This document shows positions 1 through 12,500 of a stretch of DNA of 64,000 bases, piece after piece; the stretch's first letter is position 1, and every line of letters starts with the position of its first letter. Where the stretch lies: positions 132,569,053-132,633,052 of the forward strand of contig CM048552.1 in NCBI GenBank assembly GCA_026413225.1, given 5' to 3'. This stretch comes from Otis tarda. Taxonomy: Eukaryota > Chordata > Aves > Otidiformes > Otididae. Both the position numbers and the translations under genes were made by a program. The notes beneath the pieces are model-generated. The model was not told the DNA's origin, searched no databases, and saw only the letters and a list, made by a program, of their open reading frames with translations.

Positions 1-574
1 AGCTGTTCAAGGGTATGTAAAGGGTGCCCAAGGTATTTCCACTTTGTGCAGATTACATGATGGCTTCCAAGACTTAAAAAGCTTTTAAACAGATAGCAAT
101 CTTTTTTGTTTCCTGTAAACAAATAATAATAAAAAACACTTTGCGGTATCAATGGAAAGTCTAAATGAAAGCTTCTGCATTTTTTCTGGAGGACCAAAAT
201 TATCCATGGTGTTACTGTTACATCAGGGACTAAGTTAGCTCTACATTTTAGAAGACTTTAGTCAATATGGAATATAAAACAGTGACAAGACTTTGGAGAC
301 ATTGCAGGGAAACCTTTTAAGTTTTGGTTCATGCTTCAGTTCAACATTAAGGAAGAGAAAGATCTCCTGGATCTCCTCCTTCACAGTGAGCAGGAGGATA
401 TGGAGAAGGAAAAGCTACAGCAAAGACACCATTCAAATTGCTCCAGGACTTGTGTGTGTGGTACATGCACACCACATGTACAGTTCTAACAGTGATAAAT
501 CTACCAAACATAAATACGTGTTCTTATCAACAAGTCACAAAGTGAAAACGCTACATCACAGACTGCCTACTTAC
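1..574 (-). other. PPEF1 intron, left end of window
   Basis: AT-rich sequence with no further recognisable PPEF1 exon and no repeat family that I can name. Confidence 0.6.
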
Positions 575-3500
575 CTTATAGAATATCAGCAGAAGATCAT
601 CCAGGTTTCCGTGCAAATCTCCTACAGGAAACAAAAACATGATTTACATTATTTTCTTTTTTTTTATTTATTTTCTCACAGAGGAGGAAAAAACTGGAAT
701 TATAAAACTGGAATTAGTTAGTCCTAACAAGTTATTCCCCATGTTTTCCTTAGTAATATGCCTTTTATTAGGATTAGCTTCATTTTAAGCTACATGCTGA
801 AGCTGCTTATAAAATCTGGCAATTAAATACTTAAAAGAGTGTACAATTGCCTTGCATAAAGTTTTCATCTTTCCAACTAGATCTGAAGATCAGACCAGTC
901 ACACAGCCAAAGGCTTACTCAGAGAAATGGGAGTAAGATGAATAAACATGTTATGAACCTGAAAAAGAGAAAATGTCACTAAAAGACATTTAGAAATATC
1001 ATAGACTTCTATATACTAACAGGTTTGAATTTACTAAGTAGCCCACTATGTACAGCACAATTGAGCATCTGTCTGATTCAGGGCCAGGTTTTGATTACTA
1101 CAGGCAGGATTTGATGGAGTGTCAAGAACTGTCCATGCTCGTATGCCTCAGTGTTAAGGCCTTCCTTCTGTCAGGAAGGACAGATTTGGCCCTTTCTGAG
1201 AGGTTTACTCTGGAACAGGCAGGGGAATTGCACCTCAACACAAAGGATCACTGCAGCATAGCTCCTCTCTGCATATGACTGAATTTCATGCTCACAGAAC
1301 CAACTTTCTCACGTCTGTGACTCACCACCATGAAGCCACAGAACGGTTTCAAAACCTATCTTGTGATAATATGCTTTCAGCACCAATGAGTAGGAAAGGA
1401 GAGAAGTGACATTTTTACCCTGTCTACATGTTTTCTGTGCCACCTTTTATTAATTATGAGCCTGCTGAAGTCATTCTAAGGATTCCTTCAAACTACGATA
1501 TATTTTCATCAGATATGTGCACGCAAACATTTCAGGTGCCTATTTAAACTGCATTTTTAAATTGTAATTAAAATAAAATGGAGAGAGGGATACTTTATTT
1601 TAAGGAAATGAACTTTTTGGACAAATTATGTCTAAAAATTGGTCTTTCATCTTCTGCAGAGGATCTTTCTGGTTACAAAACCTGTTAGTTTCAGTGACAG
1701 GAAGGGGACCCCTTTAGATGCTGCTTACATGGTGCAAATGCAATACAAACATGAGGAGGTACGTTTTGCTTACTAAGAACATGCTGTGTAGCAAACAAGT
1801 ATGAATCCATGTTTCCTTGGTTTGGAGAGAGGTTTTGCTGGTTTGGTTAACAAATTATTGGTTAGACAAAACCTCATTTAAACAAACCCTTTCCTAGCAA
1901 TCAAAGTAGGTGCATAACCACATCTTTAAAAAAACATTATTTGTTTTGCATCTGTCATAGTTCCCGTTATACCACTTTACTATTACACAGAGCACACATT
2001 GCTAGCTGTCAAGAGTTAACGTCACCATTACTGTTCTGTTTTGCAGCTACTGCATTCTGTGGCAAGTCAGGATACTGCATCCCTTTATCCATAATTTACA
2101 AAAGCGTAACAAAATAGACAGGCAATGAGCTCTTAGTTCTTTACCTTGTGACACATCATATCATCCCATGAGACTAATTTGTTGGTTGTATAAAGACTGA
2201 TCCATCCTCTTGGGTCCCTTTAGAAATGAGGGTTTATTATTATTTCAATTTATTCTAGATAGTAATGCTGTCAATGTGTGCTGCACAGCACACAATGAAA
2301 GGTCTTGTTTGCCACCCCTATTAAACCCTCATTAAAATAATGACTGAGTAAATTATGATGGTGAAGTCTTTTTCTCAGTAAGAGGAGAAAGCAGTGAGAC
2401 TTGCAGCCAGTGATCAAAATACTCAGTGGCATTTTAGAGATGGAAGTGCAGGAAAGTTTCAGCTACACTGCAGTGTTAGCTGAATTAATACTGACTCATT
2501 CAGAAATGTTTAATGAGAAAAGGAAAGAGGAGGTGAGGGACTTTCTTAAAATACACTTAGTGTGACTCAGGAACTCTTTTTTTTTTTTTCAGTTTGTTCC
2601 AATTTATGCACTGGTGGAAAAAAAAAAAAGAAGGAAAAAAAAAAGCATCGAGAACTTTCTTGTAATGGCAAAATTTGGAAATGTCTGTATCATTCTCTAG
2701 CCACTTAGAATATCAGCCCATAGCCCTGGCACCTTACCACAGACAGTTATCTCCTTGGCGTAGGAAGTCGAAAGATGGGTGATATTTGGCATCTCTTTGA
2801 GAACCTTCCTAGTTTCACATAGGAGCTGCAGTACATAGCGGGCATGAAGCAGCTGTGAGAAAAAAATGCAGGGAGAAAAGGGAGACTTATTAGAAATAGC
2901 AATATGTCTGTCTGCTTTGTTAATATCAGACACGTAATATCAAGATTATTTATACTAGAGACATCCAGACGTGATTACAGGCTGTATGGTTTAGTGTTGG
3001 GAATTATGACTGTTCATAGCTTTGCACTTGCTTCCTGGTGAACAGATAAAGAGCCTTTAAACTTACTCTTCATAGTTTCCCATTTTATTTCTAGTGTACT
3101 GTTTCTATTCTTCCCATCTACAGAAAGAATAAGAGACTGAGTAATACAGCACTCAGAATCATTGCATAAGGTCATCTGTTCAAAGTAACTGCGGGGGAGG
3201 GGGGAGGGAAGGATGTAGTTCTAGCTGTGAGTAAAAAAAAAAAACCAAAACAAACACAAACCAAGCAAAAAAACCCAAGAGGCCAAAAATGATATTTCAG
3301 CAAATTACAAAAATAATGAGAGGGAAACTCCAGCAAGGGTTCCCTTGTTAAGAGTATCTTCCTATTCACTGTGAAGATGCTGTGAGAATGCAACATTGAA
3401 GCTTCTGGTCTTCTCTGCTAGTGCTTTTTTATGATAACTGTCAGTTCAGTGATTTTAAAGGCTTTTAATTCAGACACAGCTCTGACAAAGTTTGGTAGAG

Positions 3501-6500
3501 GAGACAGATGAGCTACAGACTGACTTTTCAAGAATCATGTTTTTGAAGCAAACAAAAAAGGCCAATTATATATAATCATTTCCTTAATAAAATGCCAATC
3601 ATAGTAAGAGAAGAGAGAGCTGATAATAAGGTGAAGTCTGGCTGGACTCATATATCACACACTTTATATTTTGCTCCTTTTAAGATCATCCTCCACAGAA
3701 AACTAGAGAAAAAAAAATCATTATTTAGTAAATTGAAAAGCAAGATAGACCCTTATCCTTTATACACAGTATATTGTTAAGCACAAATGACCACAAGTTC
3801 AAACAAAGCTGCGCCATGTAATGCCTCCCTGCTCACACTCATCTTGTAAGAGGGGCAGCAAAGGGGCTTGCTCAGGAATACAGACAGAGAATCAGAGCCT
3901 TCTCAGTGCCTTGGCAGCCGCACACAGCCAGCTCCTGAGATTTGTACTCTCATCCTCTTCTGCTACGTTAGCAATGCTTTATATTCACTCTTCCATTATG
4001 GTGGAGTCTTGCACACTGGAAGGAGGTGATTAACCCTTGCACCTCAGTTCCTCTAAAAAGAGTAGAGTGGGGGGAAACAAAAAGAGGACCACACAAGGAG
4101 CACTTTTAACCCAGAAAAAGAGGGTAACTAGTTTCTAGGTTAGCTTAGGACACCTTCCCCAGTCCTGCACCCTCTCTGATAACCCCTGCCTTGCAGCTGC
4201 TAAGGGTTCCCATTTTGTGATCACCATAATCTCAAAGCTAGAAGAGGAGGTCCCCACTAGTCCCTGTCCCCTCCCCAGTGCTGTCTCTGGTGGTCATGCA
4301 GCCAACTAGTCAATCAAATCTCAGAACTAGTCTGCCTGCTTTTGATTTTGTTGTGTTAGTTTCTAGTCAGATCAGTTTCCCCAGACAGCTCATCATGTAC
4401 CTGTATGATCACATGGGGCTAGCAGGAAAGGGTAATGGGCTGGAAAGGAAGGGAGAAATATCTCCTTGGGCACCAATTTAGTCTTCCATTGGATTCAACT
4501 GATTGTAGAGCTACAACTGATTGTAGAGCTACAACTTGACAGAGATGTAAAATAAATAAAAAGAAAACAAATTAGTTGCAACTTACCTGTTCATTCCTGA
4601 AGGCATGAAGAAGAGCATTGGCATCTTCAACAGTAAGGGGGAACGAGAGTCGTGGTCCATAATAGGAGTCTGGAACATCAATCTTCTTTTCAAATTCTGT
4701 TAAACATAAGCCTTCATCCACCACCTGAGAAACACTGGGGCTGGTGAAAATGTGAGAAACTGGAAAAAGAGGGAAGAAAAACAACGATGTAGAAACTCCG
4801 TCAGTCTCCCATAGGGCTGTAACGGCATGACCAGAACCGGCTGAATGTAACTGATGCTTTACTTGCTGCAGTATTTCAGTGGCTAATTCCTGCTTTGTAT
4901 AGTGGAAGAGCTCCAGGTCTCCTCAGATTGTTTCACAATACTAAAAACAAACAAACCCAAAAAGCAAGCAAAACTCAACCAGATGAAAAAGCAGGCAAAA
5001 TTACTGTCCCAACAGCCAGTACATGTGGTCAGGATGCCAGACATTTTGCACTGAAGTTGTGGAGCAGTCTCCTCTCATAGGTAATGAGAAACATAACCAG
5101 TTACAGACTTTTTTCTCCTTTCCCCACAAAGCAAGGAGATTCAAAAGTTATGGCTGGTCATTCAATGACCATCATCTGTTTAAAGTTCAATATTACACTT
5201 TTAATACAGGTTTTAAAGATTCGCTTTTATTTTCTACATAAAAATTTTAAGCTAAATGCCAGCAGGTCAGTGATTATTGTAGAAGTCATCAACAAAATCC
5301 TATTTATTCACGGTGGATTGCAAAGTACTCCTTTCTGATACAACTAGGAGACAATGCCAGCTTTTGGTAGACTGCCATAAAACCATTGGATGAAATACAG
5401 TAAACACAAATGTAGCGGCAAAAGTAGAGCATGGCTTCTAATTTTCCTGGAACAGGGAGAAAGCAGGAAGATTGCTAATTGCTTCAATTCAATATTTTCT
5501 AGACATACCCTTGAAATGTAACTGAGTGACTAGTAGATTTCAGTGTTTTCTTCTTGCAGATTGTCTTTATCATATATTGTACTAAAAGAGAGAACGAGAC
5601 CCTAGAGGACAGTGTTCTGGCAGCTGCTGTTGCTGAGTTGCTCTGATGAGATGACTGTTGTAAACACTTTTTGCTGGGCTACAGGTAAGTTTTCCATAAC
5701 CTTGATTAGATGCAACTGGAAATAAAAATGTATTATTTATTGCTGGAAGAACATCCGTGGCTGTGACTCAAAACTCACAGCAACCAAAACCAGCATGTGG
5801 TCTCATAAATTATGAGATTCATAAAGGCCAGCTTGTCTTGTAACTGGATAAAATCCATCTTAAATAACTAATAAAAATATACTTTTTATCAGCTCTGGAT
5901 TACAAAACTCCCTTTTTTAAGCAGCTCTTCTGCTGTGAGCTAATTAGCACATTCAGCATACAGTCATTTAAATGGATTAGGGCATCAGGTAACAGCAAGG
6001 TGCTCAGGGTTCACCTTTTCCACCAAGTACAGTCTGATTTGCAGTCTTCCACCACAGTTACAGCTTTGGCTGGCCGGACGCCAGAACGTCACCCATGGAC
6101 TGAAAGTGCTGGCTCCCACACACTGATCAGCCAAGCACATCTGTACCAAGTCTCGTCCCAGTTCTAGCAGCCAGTCTCTGGGTGGCATCTCCCCCTGTGC
6201 CCTACCTTTCAGGAAGTGGGTGGCTGCAGAGCAAGGAGCCAGTTCTTCATGCCACTCGAATTCCTCATTGCTTGCTGGTTCTGGCCAGAGGCTCTCCTCA
6301 TCTGACACGACTCCTTCAGAGTCAGTGGTCTTCTCAGCATTTCAAGCAAGGAAGACACCTGCCCACTCCAGCCCTCCCTTCCTGCATGCAGCAGGCTACC
6401 CTTCCCTTTACCTCTGAACATGAACCTGCCTTCCTTGCAGCCTTGCTTCCTTTTTGGCATATGCCCAGCTTGAGAAACCCAATCTCCTTCCCTGTAGGGC

Positions 6501-9500
6501 ATATCTCTGCAAAGTACACCCCATTTTCCACTTCTGGATGAGTCATCAAAAGCCAGTCATGGTCAATAGCCTTAGAGTGCGCTTACATCGCCTGAGGCAG
6601 TCTTTCAGCTGTCAGGGGAGTCAGTAATGGATGCCCTAATGCAGCCTGGGGATTAGCACACTGGCCAATGAGTACCCCAGCTCACCACAAGCCCCATGCA
6701 GGACTAATTCTGAAGGATTCGGCACCCTTCTCCTTTTAGTCATCTTCTAGTCAAAGCTGTCAAGGTTTTTTCAATCCATATTGAAAGACAGAGATGAAAA
6801 CTCTTAACGTGTCTAGCTCAGGCACCCATCTTAAAATAGAATGAAACACACACTGCCAGTATCTGCATCTCTTCAGTGACTACAGAGAGCACAGGGAATG
6901 ACCTGCTTTGTACTCTGACACCAGAGGCCTAGCCCAAGCTCAGTGAGTTGAGCCTTCACTATTAGCAGACACCATACAACTAGCCTACAGGACAGTAGGC
7001 ATATTCCATGTTAAACATGACAGCCCAGAGCTACGTGGAGTCAGTTTGGCCACAGAAAGCCCAGGGACCTGGTTCTCCTGACAAGACACCTCGCCATGGG
7101 AGTTGTTTCAGACACACAGCTATATAATATCCCTATCACAACTTAAACTGCACTGACATCTTCTGCAGGATGAGAGAATGAAAAAGCTGCAGGCTATAAC
7201 AGATAAACAATCACATCAAAAGCACTACTGTGTTAATGAGATGGTGGCTGCTTTCTTTCTTTGAAAAATATATTCTGGAAAAGTAGATTAAAAAGAAGAA
7301 AGTGACAAGATGAATAGTGAAGACTGAGTGGTTTGTAATGTAAGGAAAAACACAGATCACAAAATCTTCAGGTAGCTTTCTCATCACATTCTGAGAAAAA
7401 CAGGCAATCTATTAACTGGTAAGAATATTATAACTATCTTCTTGGAGAGGGCTTTTGAACCATATGATACCATTCTAATTTAAGTGAGCACACACTGATG
7501 AAAAAAGTCCAGAGAATTGTGGGTTTCAGAAAATGCCTGGGAATAGCAAAGCCAATCTGAAGTGTTTATGTTTATGAAGCTTGTTATGAAGCTTGTTACG
7601 TTTACACTCACCATAACTTACTTCTTAAAACCATGATTCAGCAGAATTGGAAGCAGTTCATTAAGAATCACGCTATTCAGCACTGATTTTGGTTAGATCA
7701 GTGGGGCTAGCATGAGTGCTGCAAAGGTCACTTAGAGAGGCAAGCAATTGAGAGCTTGAAGTAAAGAATGCACACAGTCAGCAGTTGGACAAACATAACC
7801 ACAATCCACAAAACACAAATTTGATATGCAAATTCTCAAAAAAAACCCCTAAGTCAGTTCCTTTGCATAGGTGGCCTGGGCCATATCGCTATTAAACATG
7901 TACCTTACAGACTATTTCTGTTTCTTTTTGGGTATCTGTAGCATGGTATCTGTATCATGGTGTGTTAGAAAGGGGGAAATAACAGACCAAGACAAAAATA
8001 AAGCCTTTGGACCAGCTATCGAGCCTTAACAACTTTGGTCCTAACAGATGAAAGTATTAAACAGGCAAGACAAAGGGGAGCTTTACTATAAACCATACAC
8101 TTTATCGTATTTCAACCTTAACCATGTCTACAGCTCCCAATATCTGCAAGACCAGGAAACAGGTCAGCCATGCAGCGGTGATGAGGGGCAGCCCACTGTA
8201 CCCTCTGCCCCTCCCTATGCACAGGTGCAGCCTGGATCTCCACCTGCCCACAAAAAACCTGTGCATGTAGCAGTGTGCCTTGTACCCAGCCACATCCTGA
8301 GCCCTAGCAAGTCACCTGAGGCACCGCACTCACCTTTGTTCCTTCTGTCAATAGACACAGTTAATGAAAGTGGATAAATCATATCTACAATGAGCAGCTG
8401 TAAAATTCCCTTTTAATATTATAATAAAAATAGAGATTAACACTATTTTCCAAATCTCAGACCTAGTGCTACTATTTTCTTTCCCACTCAGGTGGAAAAG
8501 CTGAACTGAGGTGCGCTATCAGCATGTAGAAAAAATAGATGGAGTGAGCAGTTTCTGATTTTCTTTGAGTTTGCCAATTCCTTCACAGGAAGTTAAATGA
8601 CTAAAGCAGATTTTATTGCAGAATACAGTGGTAATGGAAGAAATCAAAGGAAGAACTATTGTATCATCTGTCTTGGCTTTGGAGCAAGGCTCAAACATAA
8701 TTTCTTTTTCTGCAGAGCACAGAGAGCATTAGGCACTCTAAAGTATTTAAGAGAGAAAAATTGCCATTCCTGATGTTGTCATTAGAACACCAAACCACTT
8801 ACGGTTTTGATGGTGGTTTTATCCTGCTATCAAAGTGTCTTGTGCAAATTTTAATTGGAATAAGCTGTGGCTGGACCAGTTGAAAGAGAATGGACATTCT
8901 CTTGTAATTCAATTAGATGGGGACAGTCTCCTTTTTCACTCTGTTGGGATTAAATCTATTCTCAGTTTGTTCAGGGAATCATGTTTGTTTTCTGGACTTA
9001 GGAAGTCACTTTCAGTCTGTCCTGTTGAAGGTGACCTCAAAAGTAAGTTTTGTCTAAGGATGCCAAAATACTTCAAAACTTAAATGTTATTATTTGAATA
9101 ACTGAGCTTTAATTGAGATGATTTCTAAAGATTTATTTATTTCATTTTTAATAATTCACATACTGATACATGTTTTGCAGCAAAATCTAGAATAAATTAA
9201 GTTAAAAAGTGGTCCAGAACTACTTCAGGGAAAAAAAAACATAAAAGGAAGAAGAGCAACCTCTTTGAAGGCAACCTCTTTGATTACACCTGCCCTAAAC
9301 CAACTAGACACATTCCTTCTGGATAATCACATCTCATAATTTAAGAAAACACACATAGAAAGCTGTGAAAATTGGAGTCAGTAAGACTACCATGAGAACA
9401 GCTTAAGGACAGTAACATATAGGAAAGCACTCTGAGCACCTCTAAGTATTCTCATAAGGTATCTGTCCTGTCTTACATCTTGACTGACTGAGTAGATATT

Positions 9501-12500
9501 GAGCAGAGTCAACACTTCCAGGACTGAGTAGATATTGAGCAGAGTCAACACTTACAGGATCAAATTCTTATTACAGTATTTGGGAAATTAAACCTCAACC
9601 TCAGTACCTGCCATAGGCTGTAAACATCACATTGAAAATTAACTTTCCTCACATCAGGTTTTTCAAACAGAATCTCTGTATTACTTTGATTTTTATCCTT
9701 ACCTGAATCAGGATGAGTACAGTGATCCAGCATGAATGTAAAAAAGTTGGATAGCTGAGTACAGAAAAGAACAGACACACACTGATCAGTTTAGGGGATC
9801 CAACAAGCATTAGTATTCTCTTTCCTTACTCAATTTCCCAGTTAGTGGGATCTAAGACAGTACTGTATGTTTCCATAGCATCAGCCTATAATAATGACAC
9901 AACTTGTGTCCTACTACAAAAATGGCTTACTCCTTTCCTTCTGTGTTTTGAATTAGCAGATTGACACTATATGTATACATATAAAGTCCAAGGGCTGTAT
10001 AAATTCTCCTGACATTTTTGAGTGTAATTCATTTTGCCCATCATGCAGACTATTTGCCTAGACTTCCTTTGTAGTTAATAAAAAGGAACTGCTACAGTGC
10101 ACCGAACTGAATTTAGACACTAGTGCTAGCAAGAACACAAAGCCCTAGAAGTTCCTAATTCCCTGTAGTGACCCTAAAGGAAGCTTGCGCTGACATGCTG
10201 AGACATTGATATCTCTGCTGCACATATCTTGCTTCACAGACACAGTTTAGATCACCTATAGTGGGATGACCTGCAATCTCTGGCTAACAGAGCTGTTCTA
10301 CAGGAACATCTAACCTAGATATTATACAGGCAGAATGGTGTCCTGCTGCTTACGTAGTTTTACTTATATATATACACACAACTCAATTAGTTCATGTGTT
10401 TTATGATACAGGACACAGCTTTGTAGGTAGAAACAACCACATACCCATTTTGTTTGTGCAACTTGAGTCCCCTGAGGACAACATAACTGCTTGTACAGGA
10501 AGAATTGAAGATTACAAACCTGTAGTTGATCTTGCTCATCAGCATATTCGATTGACTGAAAGATACTCAGAGAATAGCGGCGCCTCATCTCTAGCCGGGC
10601 CATTGTAAAGCGGTACCAATTCTGGATGAGGATAGCAGCTCTAATGACTGTAAAAACAGAAAGCAATGGAGCACACGTGGATGCAGTGTAATCGACAATG
10701 AAAACACACATGCTACCTTTGCAGAATTTTGCAGACAGGTAACAAATTCAGTCCATTGTGCACAGTTAATATTAAGATGAACCTCTGCAAAACTGAGACT
10801 TTAAAAGTTTTCTGGTAATGAATACATGATGCATTTATTGTTTCTGTCTTTAGGGACAGATCCAAAACTAGCTGTCTTGCTCAGGCCTATATTGTTAGAA
10901 ATCTTCCCCATTTCACTGAAGGCAGTACCCATGTAAGAAGTCAGCCGTGTTCAGCTGATAGGCAGTATGTGGGTTTGGGGAAAGTAAGGAAAGGAAGAAA
11001 AGTAGTTTGGCCTACCAACAAAATGTACTTCTTTACCAAGCTGCAGTAAGGAACTTCAGACTGCAAGATGTAACATGAACATCGTAATGACAGAGTTTCT
11101 AACAGTCTCTTTTAAAAGAAAGTTTTTGCCTGTACAGCTGTTATCAGCAAGCTAGAAAAATTCAAATCTTAGAATAAATGTTAACAAATGGTATTGAAGG
11201 GGAGAACAGATGCTTAAATAGTTACTTAAATAGACATGCCAAAAGACACCCAGCTAAATCTTTGGCTGTCTTGGTGAACAAAGGAACACTTACCCCAAGA
11301 ATTCAATGGGACGTGCCAGAAGACTGGACTATGTACAGAATACACACCCCACTCAGCACTTTAAGAAGTTGTGTCTACTATTGTCCCAGTCTGGAAAACT
11401 ATTGCAAACTTTACTGAAGGACAGTCACCAAGACTGCAGTCTAGGGTGAAGGGCCTGCTGCCTACAGGCCACAGTCATGCCTCAAACTGATCACATTCCC
11501 TTAGCTGCTCAGATAAAAGTTTATCAAGCAGAACAACATTTGGTGTCACAAAGGAGTGGGCATTGCCCTGCTCACACCTATGTCAAGCAGTTAGTGCTGC
11601 CTGAACAGTGGCCACCAATGAGAGCTGTGCAGGAGGACAGGAGCTCCAGGAGCTAATGCCCACTTCATCCCTCCCCACCATGCTGCCAATCCCTCCTGCT
11701 ACTCCTGGTACCGAAGGGCAGCAGCTCGCAGGAGCTGGGGCACGAAATGTAGGTGGCAGTAGCACTGCCAGTAGGAAGACAAGAGGAAAGGCGGGCAGGT
11801 CTGCCCTCAGCATTACAGGTGATCACTGCAGCTCCGAGAGACTTGGAGGGAGGAGTGAAAGCAGAAGGCTGGAAGGTTTGTGCTCAGCCTGAAAAAAACA
11901 TGAGCTTGGGAGAGGAGGAACAGATGAGTTCAGCAGTAATTTCTGCTGTTTCACAGAGCTGAGATTCTTTACTGCTTTAAGGATGCTTATCCAGAAAGAT
12001 AACTAACTTCGAGAAAAGCATTCCTTGGTAACTTAACTGCTTTTTTAAAGATCAGCTAAAGAGGAATAAATGCATGTTTCAGATACTTAAGGCATATGTA
12101 AGTATGGATTTATCATCCAGAGGAGGACACCATTTACTATACAAAATTGGAACAAAATGCAGCTAATGCCTTCAAGATTGAGTAGCTGAAATAATGGCAA
12201 ATTCAAATCTAGTCACTTACTTAAATTATGATCAGAAGGGGACTCTGCATTAACATGTTTAGCCCTACAGAGCACTAACAGGGGCAGTCAAGCGGGATTG
12301 CATGCATCACTGTGTAACAGTGAGAGGATGACAGAGCACAGGGGTATTGGATCCTACACCTGTGCCAGTGCAACCACATTGCCACCATCATATTCTTGCC
12401 TGGCAACAAAAAATAGAGTAAGGTAGGAGGCTGCTCTCAAGAGATGTCACATTCACTCCCTTAATGTTGAACACAATTCTTTCTTGACTGCTTCCTTACC

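Noticed and set aside
4721-4740. Inner AG as alternative acceptor for PPEF1 exon 4
   Set aside because: Joining it to the previous exon gives an early TGA, while the outer acceptor keeps the frame.
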